Below are positions 11,518-26,500 of a stretch of 64,000 bases of DNA, piece after piece. The stretch is from contig NC_087063.1 in assembly GCF_963678635.1 (NCBI RefSeq), positions 52,965,074-53,029,073 of the forward strand, given 5' to 3'. Positions within the stretch are counted from its first letter, which is position 1. Every line of letters starts with the position of its first letter. The translations under genes were made by a program, and so were the position numbers. This stretch comes from Symsagittifera roscoffensis (lineage: Eukaryota; Xenacoelomorpha; Acoela; Convolutidae). The notes below the pieces were generated by a model. That model saw only the letters and a program-made list of their open reading frames with translations. It was not told the DNA's origin and did no database searches.

Positions 11518-14500
11518 GTTAGTTCATTTTATTTTAACAAACGATGAAAGCAAAGTTTTTTGTGCCACGGAAAAAACTTTAGCCCTGCATAAATATCAAC
11601 AAAACGTAATTCATATTTAAGAAAATTTTACATTTTGATGGTTTAATAGCATAGAAAACTTGGAACACAATTGTTCATACGCCACTTGTGCTTCTCTTAT
11701 CTTTATTCATATCACCTAAATGAGTTCAAATTCAAATTCAAAAAATTGTTAGTCAAAAAACGTTTTGTAATTGTTTGACTTGATGCAACTTTGGTTTTAA
11801 AAAAAAATTTAACTTCAAGTAGCCTTTTGGACTTCAAAAGTTATCAAAAAGGGGGACTCGAAGTAGCCGTGTCAGCTAAATATATTTTACTGTGTTTCTA
11901 GACGTGCTTGATGCGCTGGAGGTAAAGTATGAGTCATTTGAACGGCAGCTTGTGGACGCGGGAGGAGTTGTGGGCTTCTGGGCATCTCTGGTGACCATGA
12001 ATGTGGCCTGTTCTTTTGACATCACTCTGTTCCCCTTCGATGAACACCAGTGTGACATCGTGGTCGGTGCCTGGATCATGCCACAGAGGATATACCGAAT
12101 CGGTTAGTTCGAACTGATAAAATAAAAAAAATGTGAAAAAAGTTTCACGTATTAAATAGAATTAGAAAAAGAAAAGGAAATCTCTCAGTTTGAAAGCGAT
12201 GGATTAAGTCAATAAAAACAATTATTTTTTAAAATGATTTTAAAACAACTTGAGATTTCCAAGCGTTTTCCAACGGTTTCGGATCAAGTTAGCACATCGC
12301 ATTCCGGATCAAGGGGAGGGAGGTTTTTGACATAATTTGAACTTGACCCAGGGTGTAAAAAAGAGCAGATAAAAGGTAAGAGGTTGACACAGCCATACTT
12401 CATCAATTCACTACCTGAAAATGGCCCGTCCAGCCGTGTCTTTTACATTTTTTATCTAAATTTGCCAGTGTCAAACGTTTTCCACCAATTTGTCAGAAAA
12501 AGACTATTCAGTTCGGACAAATAACTTTTACTATTCGGATACATAAAATTATATTAAAACAATTATTACAATAACCAAAGTTAAGAACGAAATTAACCAA
12601 CGAAAAATCAATAAGAAAGTATTAGTTCATTATGATGATTATAATTTTAAAAATCAGTCGACGAAACAACATCGAAATTAAATTAAAAACCAATGATTTC
12701 TGAGGTCAAAGCAGATTTCTGAAGTTCTGTGCTAATTTTCGGGCTGCCGGTTACTCGTGTAGTCTTCAAAATCGGTCTCTGATTTCACTACGACCTGCTT
12801 TTATTTCAGGTCCTCTGGACAGTGATGGATATTCTAAGCCTGGCTAAAGCGCCTCTTCGGTTTTATAAGGACCCGATCGCATCAGTAAGAAAGAGCGCAC
12901 GTGGTCTGAAGGTAAGGAGTGCGCTAAGTGAACTATGCATTAAGACTTTGCTTTGAAGTAGCAAATGGCTCTTTTTATAGTTTCCCACCCCGCATAAAAT
13001 CAAAATCAAAATTCGTCTGGAACTGTTTATACTGTTTTTACCCGTAAGAAACTTTGTATTACTTTGTTCAACTGTTCACGCTGGAATGTTTTATTTGCTT
13101 GGAATATAAAACACATAATTTAGAAGTTTAGAAATTTAGAAAAAATCATGGGGAACTAGAAAAGAGCTGCAGCATCAACATATCGATGATCTATTGAATT
13201 TTAACTAGTGAGTTGGGACGGATGGTCTGACTCATAGAGTAATTTCAGATAAGGTACACCGTCTGCTCGTCACGCTATCTTATTTCCGGCCGGATAGATT
13301 CGTGCAACTTCTTAGCTTAATACCGATCTTAATGTTACTCTTATATCTCTTAGTCTCAATAGATCTAGAGAATACTGGTTTTGTTACGAGTCGGTCTCTT
13401 GGAGAAAGCAACTAAATTTTAAGTTAAATTCAAAATGCTCTGGTGCTGAAATTACAAGTAATTTCAGCACTTACAACTAAGTGGGTTGTTAATTTGATGG
13501 AGTGTCATTGTTTAGTCTTAAATATTTTATAGGGATAAAATATCTAATTTATAACCAATAATAATATATAATTTGGATCAGGTTCCACTCATCCGGGGTT
13601 AACAGAGTTTTTGTTCTTTTGACTTTTATCTGTAATGGAGGATGGATGATGATCGTTTGTATTTCGCGAGCACCATCTCCATTTCCTGCTTGGAGGTGAA
13701 AGTTCCAGGAAACTGGAATCGTAAATGTCATTCAGCGATGACTGAAATCGTCAACAAAATCAATTTGATTTCCAAATGGTTTGTTAGGATCGTCTTTTCT
13801 TGATCGGTGTGGAGAACTGTGATTCGATCTTCTTTGGGAATGGCGTGAAGCTCGAGTTTGGAGAGAAAGCGTTGTAACTCGGATCTGTACGTATACTTGA
13901 ACACCGAGGTGGTCATTGGTCTGTTTCAATGAAGTCCTTTGCTTCGGAGTCAAGTCGTACTTCAAATCCTTTGAGTTGTGGTTGTGAGCGACATATCGGT
14001 TGTGTTAAGCCATTGTGTGGATTGAGTGTGATGAGGTCATCTTAGCTTCTTGATGCTCGTCTTCGTGATTGTGTATGGTCTATATTACTGCATTATATAA
14101 TTTACATGAAAAAATGTTTAGTTAGTTCTTCTATTAGCTATGATTTTTCATTAGTTTTTATCGCAAAAGCTTTTATTTTAGTTCAGTTATTTTTAGAGAG
14201 TTACTCACACTTGAGTACCTCTTGTCAAAAGTAAGGAGTGTGTCACAAAGCGTGTAATCTAGCACGGTGGGTTAGGCCGGCTATTAAGCATGCTCAGGAC
14301 GTCCTCTTCTGGTGGGTTAGGCCAGGAGTGAGGGTATGATTGCATGCTGGTTTTTTATGGGGTCCTGTTTTGTATTAACCTTTTATGTCATGTTTGTTAC
14401 TGGTTTTTTCCTTTTGTTGTTTTGGGTTGTGTCCTTTTTCTCAAAAATCGTTTGGCTTTATCTTTCGACTTTTTTGGTGTTTTTTGTTTTCTTTGTTAGA

Positions 14501-17500
14501 CTTATCAATAGTCTTCAAGAAAATAAATTATCGGGTTCTTTAAGCTGGTTTAATCCGGTTTGGATACCGTGGGTTTTATTTTCTTAGTCATGCTGTTAGT
14601 TTGTGGTTTATGGTGTTTAGTAAGCTGCGTTGGTTAGTTGGGATTATTATATAATTCCTTTCCAACCGGGTTAAAAGAAAATTGGAAATTTGTTATTATT
14701 AGTTTGAGTTGATAGTAGTGAAAGTTAAAACTTGAAATCATTATTTTAAACAATTCGTCGTGAGCGAGCTGTGCGAGTGTGGATAGAATTTTTGCGCGAG
14801 TGAATTTGGTCTTGAAAAGGTTAGTACTGCTGGCATTTGTATAGATTTTGTACTGAAAATTTTAAATTTACTGCTTTGTGAGGATTGAAATTGATAAATT
14901 ATGTTCATTGTATATAGATTTACTACATTGGGGAAAAGAATTTATAGATGAACTTACTACTGTGGAGAAGAAATTTTACTGCATCCTTTAATGCGGTTTG
15001 TTAATAAAAGTTTATAAGTAACAAAAGAATTTTTATGTTTATTTTCTGGTTGTAGATGATCGTGATCTGAAGACTAAAGAAAAAACATTTGATAAGAACT
15101 GGTTAATTTGTTTCGAAATTATTAGTGTTTAAATTATTTAATTCATACTTACCTAGTCAACGGGGAAGAAGCCATGAGGGAAGATATCTTGTGTAGCATC
15201 TGATGTGGTTAGTAGTTTTGCTAATATGCGAATGATGTTTTTAGTTTGAAGCTGTGGCCCAAGCAATTGAAGTGCTTTTATGGTCTTTAATTCTTCAGTG
15301 CCAATGAAAAATTCGTGATTGGTGTGCTGGATGAGGTTAAAAAGCTTGTGATTATATTTAGTATTGTGAATGAATTCTAATATTGGGATTTCTATAGGTT
15401 GAATATATTCATGCGGGGCAATGAGGGGTCGTGATTCTTCTACATTGAAGGTCTTGGTGAGTGGACAAAATATTTACCGTTGGGTTATTGGGTCATATAT
15501 TCGGAGGGTGTCTTCAAAGTTAGCTTTTTTTATACAATATGTGAAATTTAGGAAAAATGGTGATGTGTACTTAGAGTTTATAAATTGAAATCGATGGTGG
15601 GGTTGTCGTTATGGTGTGTGTAAGTTAAAGTGATTTTGAATGAATCTATAGTAAGTGTAAGTATGCATTTGCTTAGTTCTCAGCACGACGTCGTGTGAAC
15701 AGTGCAGATCTCGTTCTTTTCGAGTGAGGAAGTGGAACGTTAGTGAAAAAGTTTCAAATTTGTCGTAAAATGATTCATAAGCCTGGATGTCGATTAGTGC
15801 ATCGGAAATGATGTGATCGTGTTTTTTATCCATTGAGCTTAGTGTAAAGATATAGAGTGTTCGGATGAAAATTTTTTCGGTTTGTTGCGGGTTAGCAATC
15901 TTGTCGTCGTCGAGGAATTGATCTTGGTTAGGTCTGATGATATTGTGGTCATAGTTCTCGATGGAATATTCATTAGCTCGGGGTGCGGTGAAAATTTTTA
16001 ATAGCTTTTTGTATCCTACATGCGTAAATTATCTAGGTGTTAATGCTGTAGTTAGTCTAAAAAGGTCATTTTTACTTTTTTCTAATTGTTGAGGTGTGAT
16101 AATTAGTGGTATACAAAGTGGGTTTGAGAAATGATAAAATGATGTCCAGTGGAGTGTGGGGGTTAGTACATGCTCATCGACATAGTGGGGTTGCTCAGTG
16201 TGAGGGTTGTAGTGACTAATTGTATATTGAGGAAAGAGAGGGAAAAAAATTTGGAGAAATTCGGCAGTATTAGCATAATCAGGGTGGTTTACATAATCGT
16301 GGCTGTTGCGGGTTTGGAGGGAAACGGGTGGTTAGGAAACTTTCTTTTGAATGTTCTATATGCACGGTTAGTAGTGGATGATGATTGGGTTGATGTTGAT
16401 GATTGAGCTAAAGAAGGGGTATAATTTGAAGAGGGTGTAGGAGATGGTGGGTTTGATGATGATATGGTTGACGATAGTTGATGAATGGTTAGGATGTGAG
16501 GGTGTTGTACTTGTTGTTGTAGTGTTATTAAGTTATTTAGTTCATATGAGATTTGCGTGGTTTCTGGGGAATTGTTGTTAGAACGTTCATTGGTGAATGG
16601 GGAGTATGTCGGGGTTACTTGGGAAATATGAGAGATAGTAGAGGGGGAATCAGTTTGGGATTGGGAGTGGATGGGAGGAAAGGGGGTTCAGAAAATGTTG
16701 ATGGACCGGGTTCGGAGTTTGCGAATTCGTCTGGGGTTTCTATATCTGAATTATTAAATTGGGAAATTGTATGAAAAACTGTGATATCTGAGTTAGCGTC
16801 AGAATCCATGCCGGATGATGTGTTAAGATGGGGAGATTCGGGTGGCGGGAGAGAAAAAATGGATGATGGGAACTGGGTTTTGGAGATTGGCTGGATGGGA
16901 AATTGAACGGTGAAGGGATCCAATTTATCGGCTCATCGTGAGTTAAAAAAATGATTGTTCTGAGATTGAAAATTTGTGGTATGTGGTTGTTCGATTATTT
17001 GTTCATATGTATCGTCATTTTGAGATTGTTGTGTTACTATGTGGTGAATTGGACTTTGTATATGATTTGGTCTTGAATTTGCAATATTAACGAGTGCTAA
17101 ATTTCTAAAGTTTCGTGGTACCAGTGATAATGGACGGTTTCGATTTAGACTTGGTAATTATGGTGCTGTGGGTAAGTTGCTTGTGTGGTGTTGTGATTCG
17201 TCATATGTATTTGGTGTAGTTGATATTTTTGTTTTGTATTCTTTTATTTGTGCATCTAAAAGTATTTTATTTATGGATGTGGAAAATATTCCAAAAAATC
17301 CTGCAAAAAATATGCGTGCTACGCTTGCTTGTCTATTTACTTGTGTGTGTATCGCGCATGTATTATAGATTCATTTTAATAGAGAGAAAAGAAATCCAAT
17401 AAAATTAAGCATTGCGTATAATATAGTCAATCTTTCTAAGATGTAATAGGGCCATCCTAGAAAAGATAAAAGTTCGTTTTTTAGGTTTACAAAACTAAAA

Positions 17501-20500
17501 ATATTGATTGGTGATATATCTTGTGGTCGATATTTTTTGTGGTGATATATTCTTGTGGTCGCCATTTAAACAAATATAATCCTTAATATCTTTAAAATAT
17601 CCGCTTTAATTTTGTGCGAAAATGTCTGAAAAGCCTGCTGTGTCTGCAAGCTTACGTAAACTTTGATCTATTGATTGTCGTTGTATTGTGCCCATTTTTG
17701 TAAGTAGTTCTTGAAATTGTTGTGTACTTATGTGGTGTTGTATGTCTGAATTCGAGTAGATGTCAATCGATTGTAAATCGATATTTGGGTTTCGGGCAAA
17801 AGCTCTAATACTTTCAGGTAAAAACTGTTTCAGTGGTGGCATGAGTGTTGGGTATGGTGTGAGTAGGTAGTATTTGTCTTCGTTCAATTGAACAACATTG
17901 TGGCTATCTTCTGATCCGCATGGGACAGCTGTATCCCAAAAATAAGTTCTTCTTGAAAGAGTATCAACAAAATGTACTTTATTTTTGTAGAATATTGGGA
18001 TTCTCTTATAACATCGTTTATCTTCAAAAACGTATAAAGTTGATACTTTTTTCGTACAAGTGTAATACCATAAAATGTTTCCTTCATAATCAATGAAGTT
18101 TGATCTATTTCATGATAGTAAATATACTGTATACGGTGTTTTTAGAACTGCTAGTGCTAGTGATTGTAGAATTTGTGTTCTTTCAAGTTCACATAATTGA
18201 TGTAGTGTTTCTGGTTCTGATAATGACATTTCTTGAAAAATTCTGCTTATTGTGTAGTCTAATTTTATTTCTAAATGTATATCATAATGAATTGCGTCAA
18301 AATGTGTGCTGTTCATAGGTGATAGTTCTTGTAATTGTGTACTTTCTGGGTCTTGTGGTTTTAACTTTCCACCGATCTGTCCTGTGTTCTTCTGAAATTT
18401 CTTCTGAAGTTTCTCCTGTGTGTTTTCATCAGTGAATGAGTGAGATGTGGCCATCGAGTGTACGATTAAGTTTCCTGTATTCATGTCGAAACCTTTTTCG
18501 TATACCACAAAACTTTCTGAATATTGTGTTTTGTAAATTGGTTTAATGTTTCTGGGTATAATTGAAATCGTGTTTGTTTATTTTCTATATTGTGGATCTT
18601 TCTAAACTTATGATTTGAACTTCTGATCCTGTCAGGGTTTACATCTACAAATGGGATTGATTCAATAAAATATTTTTGGTGAAATTTAATCATTCTAGCG
18701 TGTATTTTTGCTACTTGGAAAATGGTACAGGTTTCTTCGGGAAACCAAACAATGGTTGCTTGAGTGCGTGTTGTAGGATCGCAAAATCCTTGGTCGTTTT
18801 TGCAAGGGAGTCTAATTCCTTGGTAAAGTATCGTGTCCTCTTTTAAGTTGCGTGTAAGTTGTACTTTTTCAATTTATATTTTCCAATCGAAAAACATTAT
18901 TTCTTGGTATCTTTTATTTTTTGTATCTGCTTTGCAATTCGAGGGATTGTTTATTCCAATGTGTGATATCCAATTTTTACCGTGAAGATCATTTGTTAAT
19001 CTTCCGTGTGCTCCAGGAATTTTGTATCTAATCGTATGTGACCTTGGTATTTTTCACGCTCGGCTTGATGTGCTAAGTCTGGGAAAACTTGGAAATTTAC
19101 GAGTTTTCTGTTTGTGCCTATGTTTGGTGTAAAGTTTAGTCGCTTTAGTTCGTTTTTACAGTCTTCAGGGCTGAGATTTAACAATCTTTCGATGTTAATT
19201 TGGTAGAAAGACTCGTGGTCTAAACTGTTTTTTTTTCGATTGAAACTTGTGAACATGTACTTTCTTCTCGGAAAATGTTGCTGTAAATTTGTAGCCTTTT
19301 AGTGTTGTTGCTCGGGCTTTTGAGTATAATGTAGCTATTAAATTTGTGGTTTCTATAGCTTGTGGTTCGGATTCACATTGTGTTACTTGATTTATAGAAT
19401 ATTTATGTAATGTTTTTTGTTCGTTTTCTTCACAATCGTAGTGTGTTACTAATAAATCCTGAGGTCCTGTGCGAGGAGAAGGATTTTGGTTAGGTTCGGA
19501 AAAAATGAGAAAAAGAGGGTAATGAAATGTGAATATCTTTAGAATATACATGTTTTTGATAATCCTGAGTATGGGTTATAAAAAGTTAAATATCCAATTG
19601 TCTTTTTTGTATATCTATCGTATTTATATATTATTTCTGTTGTTATAAATGGTGAAGGTAAATTTTGAGCTGTTATATTAGGAGGTGCTAATGGAAATGG
19701 ATGTTGAACATTGTTAATTAGTCTTACTGTAAGTTCAAATTTTGGTGTGAGACTGCTTCGTTGTAGTATTTGGATGTTATGTTCTTGTATATCTTTGTTG
19801 ATAGCTTATCGATATTGTAATATATTAAGTGCCCAGTTGTGTAGTCTGCTACTTTTTGATGTTGACCAATTAATGTTGTGGGTGCTACGAATGTGTTCCA
19901 TTCTAATCGTAGTGGTATAATATGAGATAATTGTTGTTGATATCGTGAATCAAGAGTTGTAGGAAAATTTAGAGGAAGAGTTGATGGTGATATTTGACTT
20001 AAAGAAGGTGTTGAAGGAAGGGAAAGTGCTTCTGGTAATGTTGATAGTGTTGTATGGAATGAAACGTCAATTGAGTTTTTTACCAAATTTGGTTCACCGT
20101 GAGTGTATTTGTGTGTTACCCAATATGGAAGACGTTCTGTGGTTGCTTGGGGATTAAAAGGGTTTTCTCTAACTTGTTCTGATGTGGGGGTTGAACCTAA
20201 ATAATCCGATGGAATATTTGAAGTGCTTTGTTGTGAAGCAGTTGTGGGAGTATCTGGTAGTGTGCTACTAGAAAGGTCTAAGGGATTTGATGTTGGCGAT
20301 TGAGGTATATTAAATTGAGCTCTGGGAGTTTGAAAAATTCTGTTTCGTCTTGGATGTATAATTTGTCTATTTATTTCGAGTGTGTTTTATTTTGGCCATT
20401 TGGTCTTACTCTGTTAAGATCTTGTTGTAGATGTGGGTATATGTTATTTATTGATTCGTATTGTGGTTCGCTTAAAGGTGCTTGGAGAACAACTGGTTCT

Positions 20501-23500
20501 AATGGTTCAGATAATCGTGCGTGTCTTTCTTCAAAAGTATATGGATTGTCTTGGAAAGAAAAACGTGTAGATGATTGGGGGTTTTGGGTTTTTTTGTGGG
20601 TGTTGTTGGGTTTTCTTGGGATGTTGTTGGTGGGGAGTTTTTGGTTAGCAATTTTGAAAATTTTCTATGAGTGGAGTTTTTATGATGGAAATTTATGTTT
20701 ATTCCATTATTCTTTAATAAAAAGAAACAAAATAATGGTGGCTAATGCGAATGTGATGATTGCCTTTTTTGTACATTTACATATTGTCATTATGTGTGGT
20801 TTTAAAACTGTGAGAAAAATTACGAATAGTAGAGAAACATCGGTTCTACTAATAAGATAGCGAAACATTTAAATAGTTATTAAATTATCGTACCTGAGGA
20901 GGTTATCAAGAAATCTGGAAAGGGATATATATACTTCGAATAGTGAATAGAAAATTTAAAAAAGGTTGCAAAAGATTATGAAAAGAATTATTAAAGTTTC
21001 TAAGATATCGGTTAAAAAGATTATAAAAAATTTGAGGAAGTTTGAAAGTTTTATGAAAAGGTTTGAAAAGAGTTGTTTAAATTTGGTGACTGTTGTTGAA
21101 AGAAGCATTTAGGAAATGATTTGGTTTGTCGAATCTTTTTAAATTTTTTTGGGACTAAATTCGAGTGCGGTCGAATTATTCACTGGTTTTTTTTTGACAA
21201 ATGGGTTGGGTTTTGTCAAATATTGTTGAGGGGTTATTTCCAGGTGTTGGGGAGATCTTCTTAGTTTTGTTTTTATTTATTTAATGATTGGGGGTGTCCA
21301 AAAAATATTTGCACTTTAGGCTAAAAGATCATGTGCTTTTTGTTCTTTAAGCTAATTTAATATTTTTGCTTGTAAGATTTTTGAGCTCTAAGTTGGTAAA
21401 ATATTGTTGATCTTTGTACTAATTGATAGGGGAGGGTTTTATTTTTGAGATTGTATTTATTTTTGTTGTCATTTTGTAGCGGTTTGCTTATTTTTGACCT
21501 GGAAGTCTTAAAGTTATAGTTATAGTTATGCTTAGAGGTGAATATGTGTCGGCTAATAAGTCGTGTCACTATAAATAAAGTGGTGATTCGGGTTGATTTC
21601 TATTGACTGATTTTGAACTAGATCTGTTCGAGTGTTTTTCAAAATAGTGAAGGTTCAAAATAGTTAAAGGAAAACCATAAAAAATGAAAATGAAAACTAT
21701 TTTTGAATTTCAACTTTCTTCAATATTTTAGATTGTGGAATGAAGATTTTATAATTTTTCCGTGGCTGACTTCTAAATCGTAATGATACTCTATGTTCAG
21801 ATTTGTCTTTTTGATTCTGTGGTAGATTTTTTTCTGTCATTTTCCTATTTTTTTCTTTTTGAGATATATTTGTTTTTAGTTTAGAAGATGTTTAGTGAAC
21901 AATATCTTTTTGTTGGTCTGATATTGAATTCCTTTGTTGATCAGTGTGTACATTTGATTCATTTTCTGAACTGTTTTGAACATTTTTTAAACCTGTGAAA
22001 GATTACAATTGTGTTAGTTCAAGGAGTGCGTCTTTTGGGTAATAGGGTAATAAGTTATTTCGATGTTGAACATTTTTTTTATTTGTGTCAGTTAGACTGT
22101 ATGTTTTATCAGTGGGTTTGTCAATTATTTGATATGGTCCTTTTTGGAGTGGTTCTAATTTTTTATAAAATCTTTTTTGTGTCGTAAAGTTGGGGATTAA
22201 AACAAATTGTCTGATTTTAAGTCTGTTGCTGGTTTAAAGCGTGAATTGATTTGATGATTTATATTTTGCCTTTGTAACAATTTTTTTGTTATTCTCTGAT
22301 AACATTCGTTTTGTTTTTTATCTCTATTTAAATCCAATCGGTGTGTGTTCCGGAAGCTAATTTCAAAATTTTTGGACGATCAAAGTGGTCTTCTTTATTT
22401 GGTTGACAATAACCATGTGCATTTTTATGGGCGTTTGCTATAAAAATTATTGGTTTTCATGGTTTTTGGTTAAATACCATTTCATATGGTGACATTCCTA
22501 ATGTTGTTGTAACTTTTGAATTATATGATAAGGGAAATAACTTTACATCTGTTGACCATTCAGTGTATCGTGTATGATTTCCATTAGTGATACATCTGAG
22601 ATATTCTTGTAATGAACGTTTCATACCTTCGACTAATCCATTTGTCCAAGGTGGATGAGATGTACGTGGCTGATGCTTAATATTATATAAGTGGCATAAT
22701 GTGATTATTTCGTTATTAATAAATTCAATGCCATTGTCTGTGACTAGGATTTCGGGTAATCCGAATTTAGCAATCCAGTGTTCGTATAGTGTGGTATATG
22801 CATAGTAAGCATTACAATGGGGTACTGGGTTAAAGGCTACATAGTGTGTAAATGCATCAGCAATGACCATTATGTATGAGCTTCCTTCTGAGGATGGTGA
22901 AATTGGTCCTTTTCTGTCAAATGACATTTTGTGATTAAAATGTAGACTTTGTCCTTTAAAATCTTGTTTTTCTGCGATTTTTTTTTGATTTGGGTAGGGT
23001 TTATTTAATTGACATATAATACAATCATTGCATAATCCCTTAATCCAAATTGAGGCATTGGGGAAATAAAAATGTTGGATAAAAATAGAATATGTCTTTT
23101 CTGATCCTGAATGTCCTTTAGTGTGTAGGGTATGTGAAGTATTGAATGCTATTAACATCATACTTAAGGGTAGACAAGGTACTTTAAAATTAGGTGTTTG
23201 ATATTCTAAAATATCTGTGTTTTCATTTATAGTAGTATTATTGATTTTTCTGAAGTAACTAAGGAATGTTTTGTTTCCTAAGATTGTGGTATCAGCTTTG
23301 GTTGGCTTAGTTTTGTACTTGTGTCATGATTTTAGCTGTCTGATATCGGGATCAAGGTTTTGATATTTGTGTAATAATTATAGTGTGATTTTTTCTGTTG
23401 TTGGTAGAAAAATGTTTCGTACTTCTATTTTTGATAGGGGTATGGTTTCAAGTGGGTCATGTAGATTAAAAACTTGATTTATTGTGTTTTTTGAATCATT

Positions 23501-26500
23501 TGGTAACAGTCCGGATAAATTTATTGTTTCCGTTAGGTTTTCTTTTTCTATTAAAGGGAATGGGTCTTTCTTATGTGGTTGTTGTTTAATTTGCTTTTGT
23601 TGAGTGTTGTTTTTGGTCCAATTTGAATATGGAATCGGCGTAAATGTAGATGCACCTAATAAATCAACTTCATAATGGTTGTTTTGACAATCTAAATAGT
23701 GTGGAAAATGTTGTAGATTGTTTATTTGTTATTGTTCTATGTCAGTTTTTACTGCATAATTACATTCTAATCGTGGTGAAAATTCATCTTTAGCAAGATA
23801 AAATTTGATATCTTGAGGTATTTTAACTGTTATTTTTTTTAGTAGTTCAGGTAGTGTATTTCTACTGAGAGTGTCGGGTAGTGCAAGGTTTTTTCCTGCT
23901 GTTCATTTTATGTGTAAGTTTGAAAATTTCATTAAAATTAGTTGAAATCTATAAACTCTATAGTTCGGATTTGATTTTTGTGTAAAGAGAAATATGATAG
24001 GTTTATGATCTGTTGGATGTTTTGATCCAAGTATCAAAAATTCATATTCTGTTAGAGTGTGTATGATAGCTGTGCATTCTCTCATAAGTTGTCTGTTTTG
24101 ATTTTTGTTGTATTGGTGAACTTGTTTAATCGGAAATTCGTAAATATATCCTGAGATTGGTTTAAGACGTTTCCTTCCTTTATTATAGAAGGGGTAAAAT
24201 TTGAAAAGAATGGTGGTTGTTTATTCATTCTTTGGAAGAATGTTAAAGCAGTGTTTTGCATTCATGTATACTTATCTTTTATATTAATTTTGCTGTCTAA
24301 TATATTAATTGTTGGTATGTATTTTTTGATGAATGGAATTCCAATAATTTTGTGTTTTAAATCTGTTATATGGGATGTTTGTTTAAATGGTTTATTTACG
24401 AGTTTGTTTTGTTCCATTATTTTAGTGGGAAGGAGGAAAAGTTGAATTTTTCCGTAGTTTTTTAAGGTTGAGCTTTGTGCTGTTGCTAGACTACTGGCTG
24501 TTTTACAGGTGTTAGTTGTTTCGGGTGTAGAGTTTTGATTTCATTCCAAGTTGGAATATTAATGATATTCAATTCTCTCCAGAGTCTATTAAAAAACCTA
24601 TTTCAAGGTCTGGTGGTTGAAATTCTTTGTTTTTTGGACTTTCTAAAAGAAAGGGGATTGTCCAAAATTTTTCTTTTGGTAGTTTTTTTGGTATATTTTT
24701 GATGAATTTGAATTGTACTAGAACATGGTTCTTTTGCTTTTTCAGGATCGTGTAATGTCGTTACTTAATTTACTATTTGCTTGATTGGTATATTACTATT
24801 TCTAGGTCTAGTGTGATAATCTAAAAGTAATTCTAAATGGTTTTCAAAAATATGTGAATGAAAAGGTGGTTCGTATGTAACGATTTCATAGTCATTTTCA
24901 ACTTCTATCATGTTGACTAAAATTGTGTTTTCTGTATCACTTTCACTGTCTGTAGATTCGTGTGATCAATTAATGTGATCTAATTGTAATTCAGTAGTTT
25001 CCGTGTTGTCAATACCAGGGGGGTCTGAATTTGTTTCTTCAGTTGTTTCTTCAGTACTTGATTTTTTTGTCGTTGTTGTTTTGGTGTATTGCTTCTATAT
25101 TTGCTTTGAGAATCTGAATTACGTGTGTTATTTCTATTAGATGATTGAGAGTAGTTTTTTGTCTATTGTTATAGTTTGAATTCCTATTTTGTGAATAATC
25201 TCGTGATCTGTTTTGATATTTGTTATAATTAAATCTTTGATGATTTGATCTGTTATTTGAATAATCTCGTGATCGATTGTTATATCGTTGATTTTGATTA
25301 TTCGAATAGCTTCTGTTTCTATTGTTGGAATAATTTCTATGTCTGTTATATGATGAATTTCTTGATCTATCATTTGAATAGTGTCCATTCCTAGAATGTG
25401 AATGGAACTGGTATCAAACAAACAATTTGGTCTGTTTGAGTTTGATCGTGAATAATTATTTCGATATTGAGTATTTCGACTATTTGATCGACTATATCTG
25501 TTTTGTGAGGAATTTCGTGACTTTTTTTGATTTGGTGATCTACCTCTGTAGTTAGAGTTATAATGTGATTGATTTCTTGAATAATTTGAGCTATTTGGAA
25601 GTGGTTTTCCAGAGCTGTTATTACTGTGAACGTTTTTATTTGGTAGATTTTGATCTTTTTTCATGTATTGATAAAATGATTTGTTTGGTTCTTTGTACTT
25701 TTGACGTTTATTTTGATTGTCTTGCTGTTTTTGTCTGCATTGACAATGCTATGTCCGTATCTTCGGCAATAGTTACACCATTTTTTGAAGGATGGTTTAC
25801 CTTTCAAATTTGGGTAGTTCTCATTTATATTCAAAATTTCAGTAATTTTTTCGGATAAATCTGTATCTGAGTTGTGTATATTATTTATTTGTGTTGTAGT
25901 TGTTTGATTATTATTAACATATTGTAATTGGAGATTTTCTGTTTCTTCTAGTTTCATAGTGATTTCTGCTTGTTCTAGTTTATCTACTAGTTTCCTGAAA
26001 CCTAAATCTGGTTCTCGAATTGAGGAAGGATATGATGTTCTCTTTTTGATTGCTATTTTTCGTAATTGAGGTGTTAGAGTTATCATTAGGTTGTCATTTT
26101 TGTATATTTATAATCATGAGTATTAAGTGAATATGCTTTTCGGACTAGTGTTTCTATTCTTATTGCAAGTTGTTTTATTGTTTCATTGGGTAGTTGTTTG
26201 TTCCTTTCAGGGTCAAACATTTTTGATAATTTTTGTGTGAATCTTTTCCAGTCTAATTTTATGTCTATAGACAAAACTGAAAACCATTTTTGAGCTGCGC
26301 CATCAAGTGTGGTTTATATCAACGCTGTGCGTCTATGTATCCATTTCTGGTGAAGTGGTGTTTTTATTGGTTCAGGTCCTATATTCGAGATTCAATTTGC
26401 TGTGACTCCATTTAAATAATCTTCTCCAGAACATTCAGGGTCTGTACCGGTGAATACAATCAATGGTTTGTTTGATGTTATTGATGATCCACCCATTAGG

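Noticed and set aside
20300-20860. 186-codon + strand open frame inside the retroelement
   Set aside because: It is antisense to the env region. The G/T-rich strand has few stops in some frames, and the peptide is Trp/Leu/Phe-rich without any motif.
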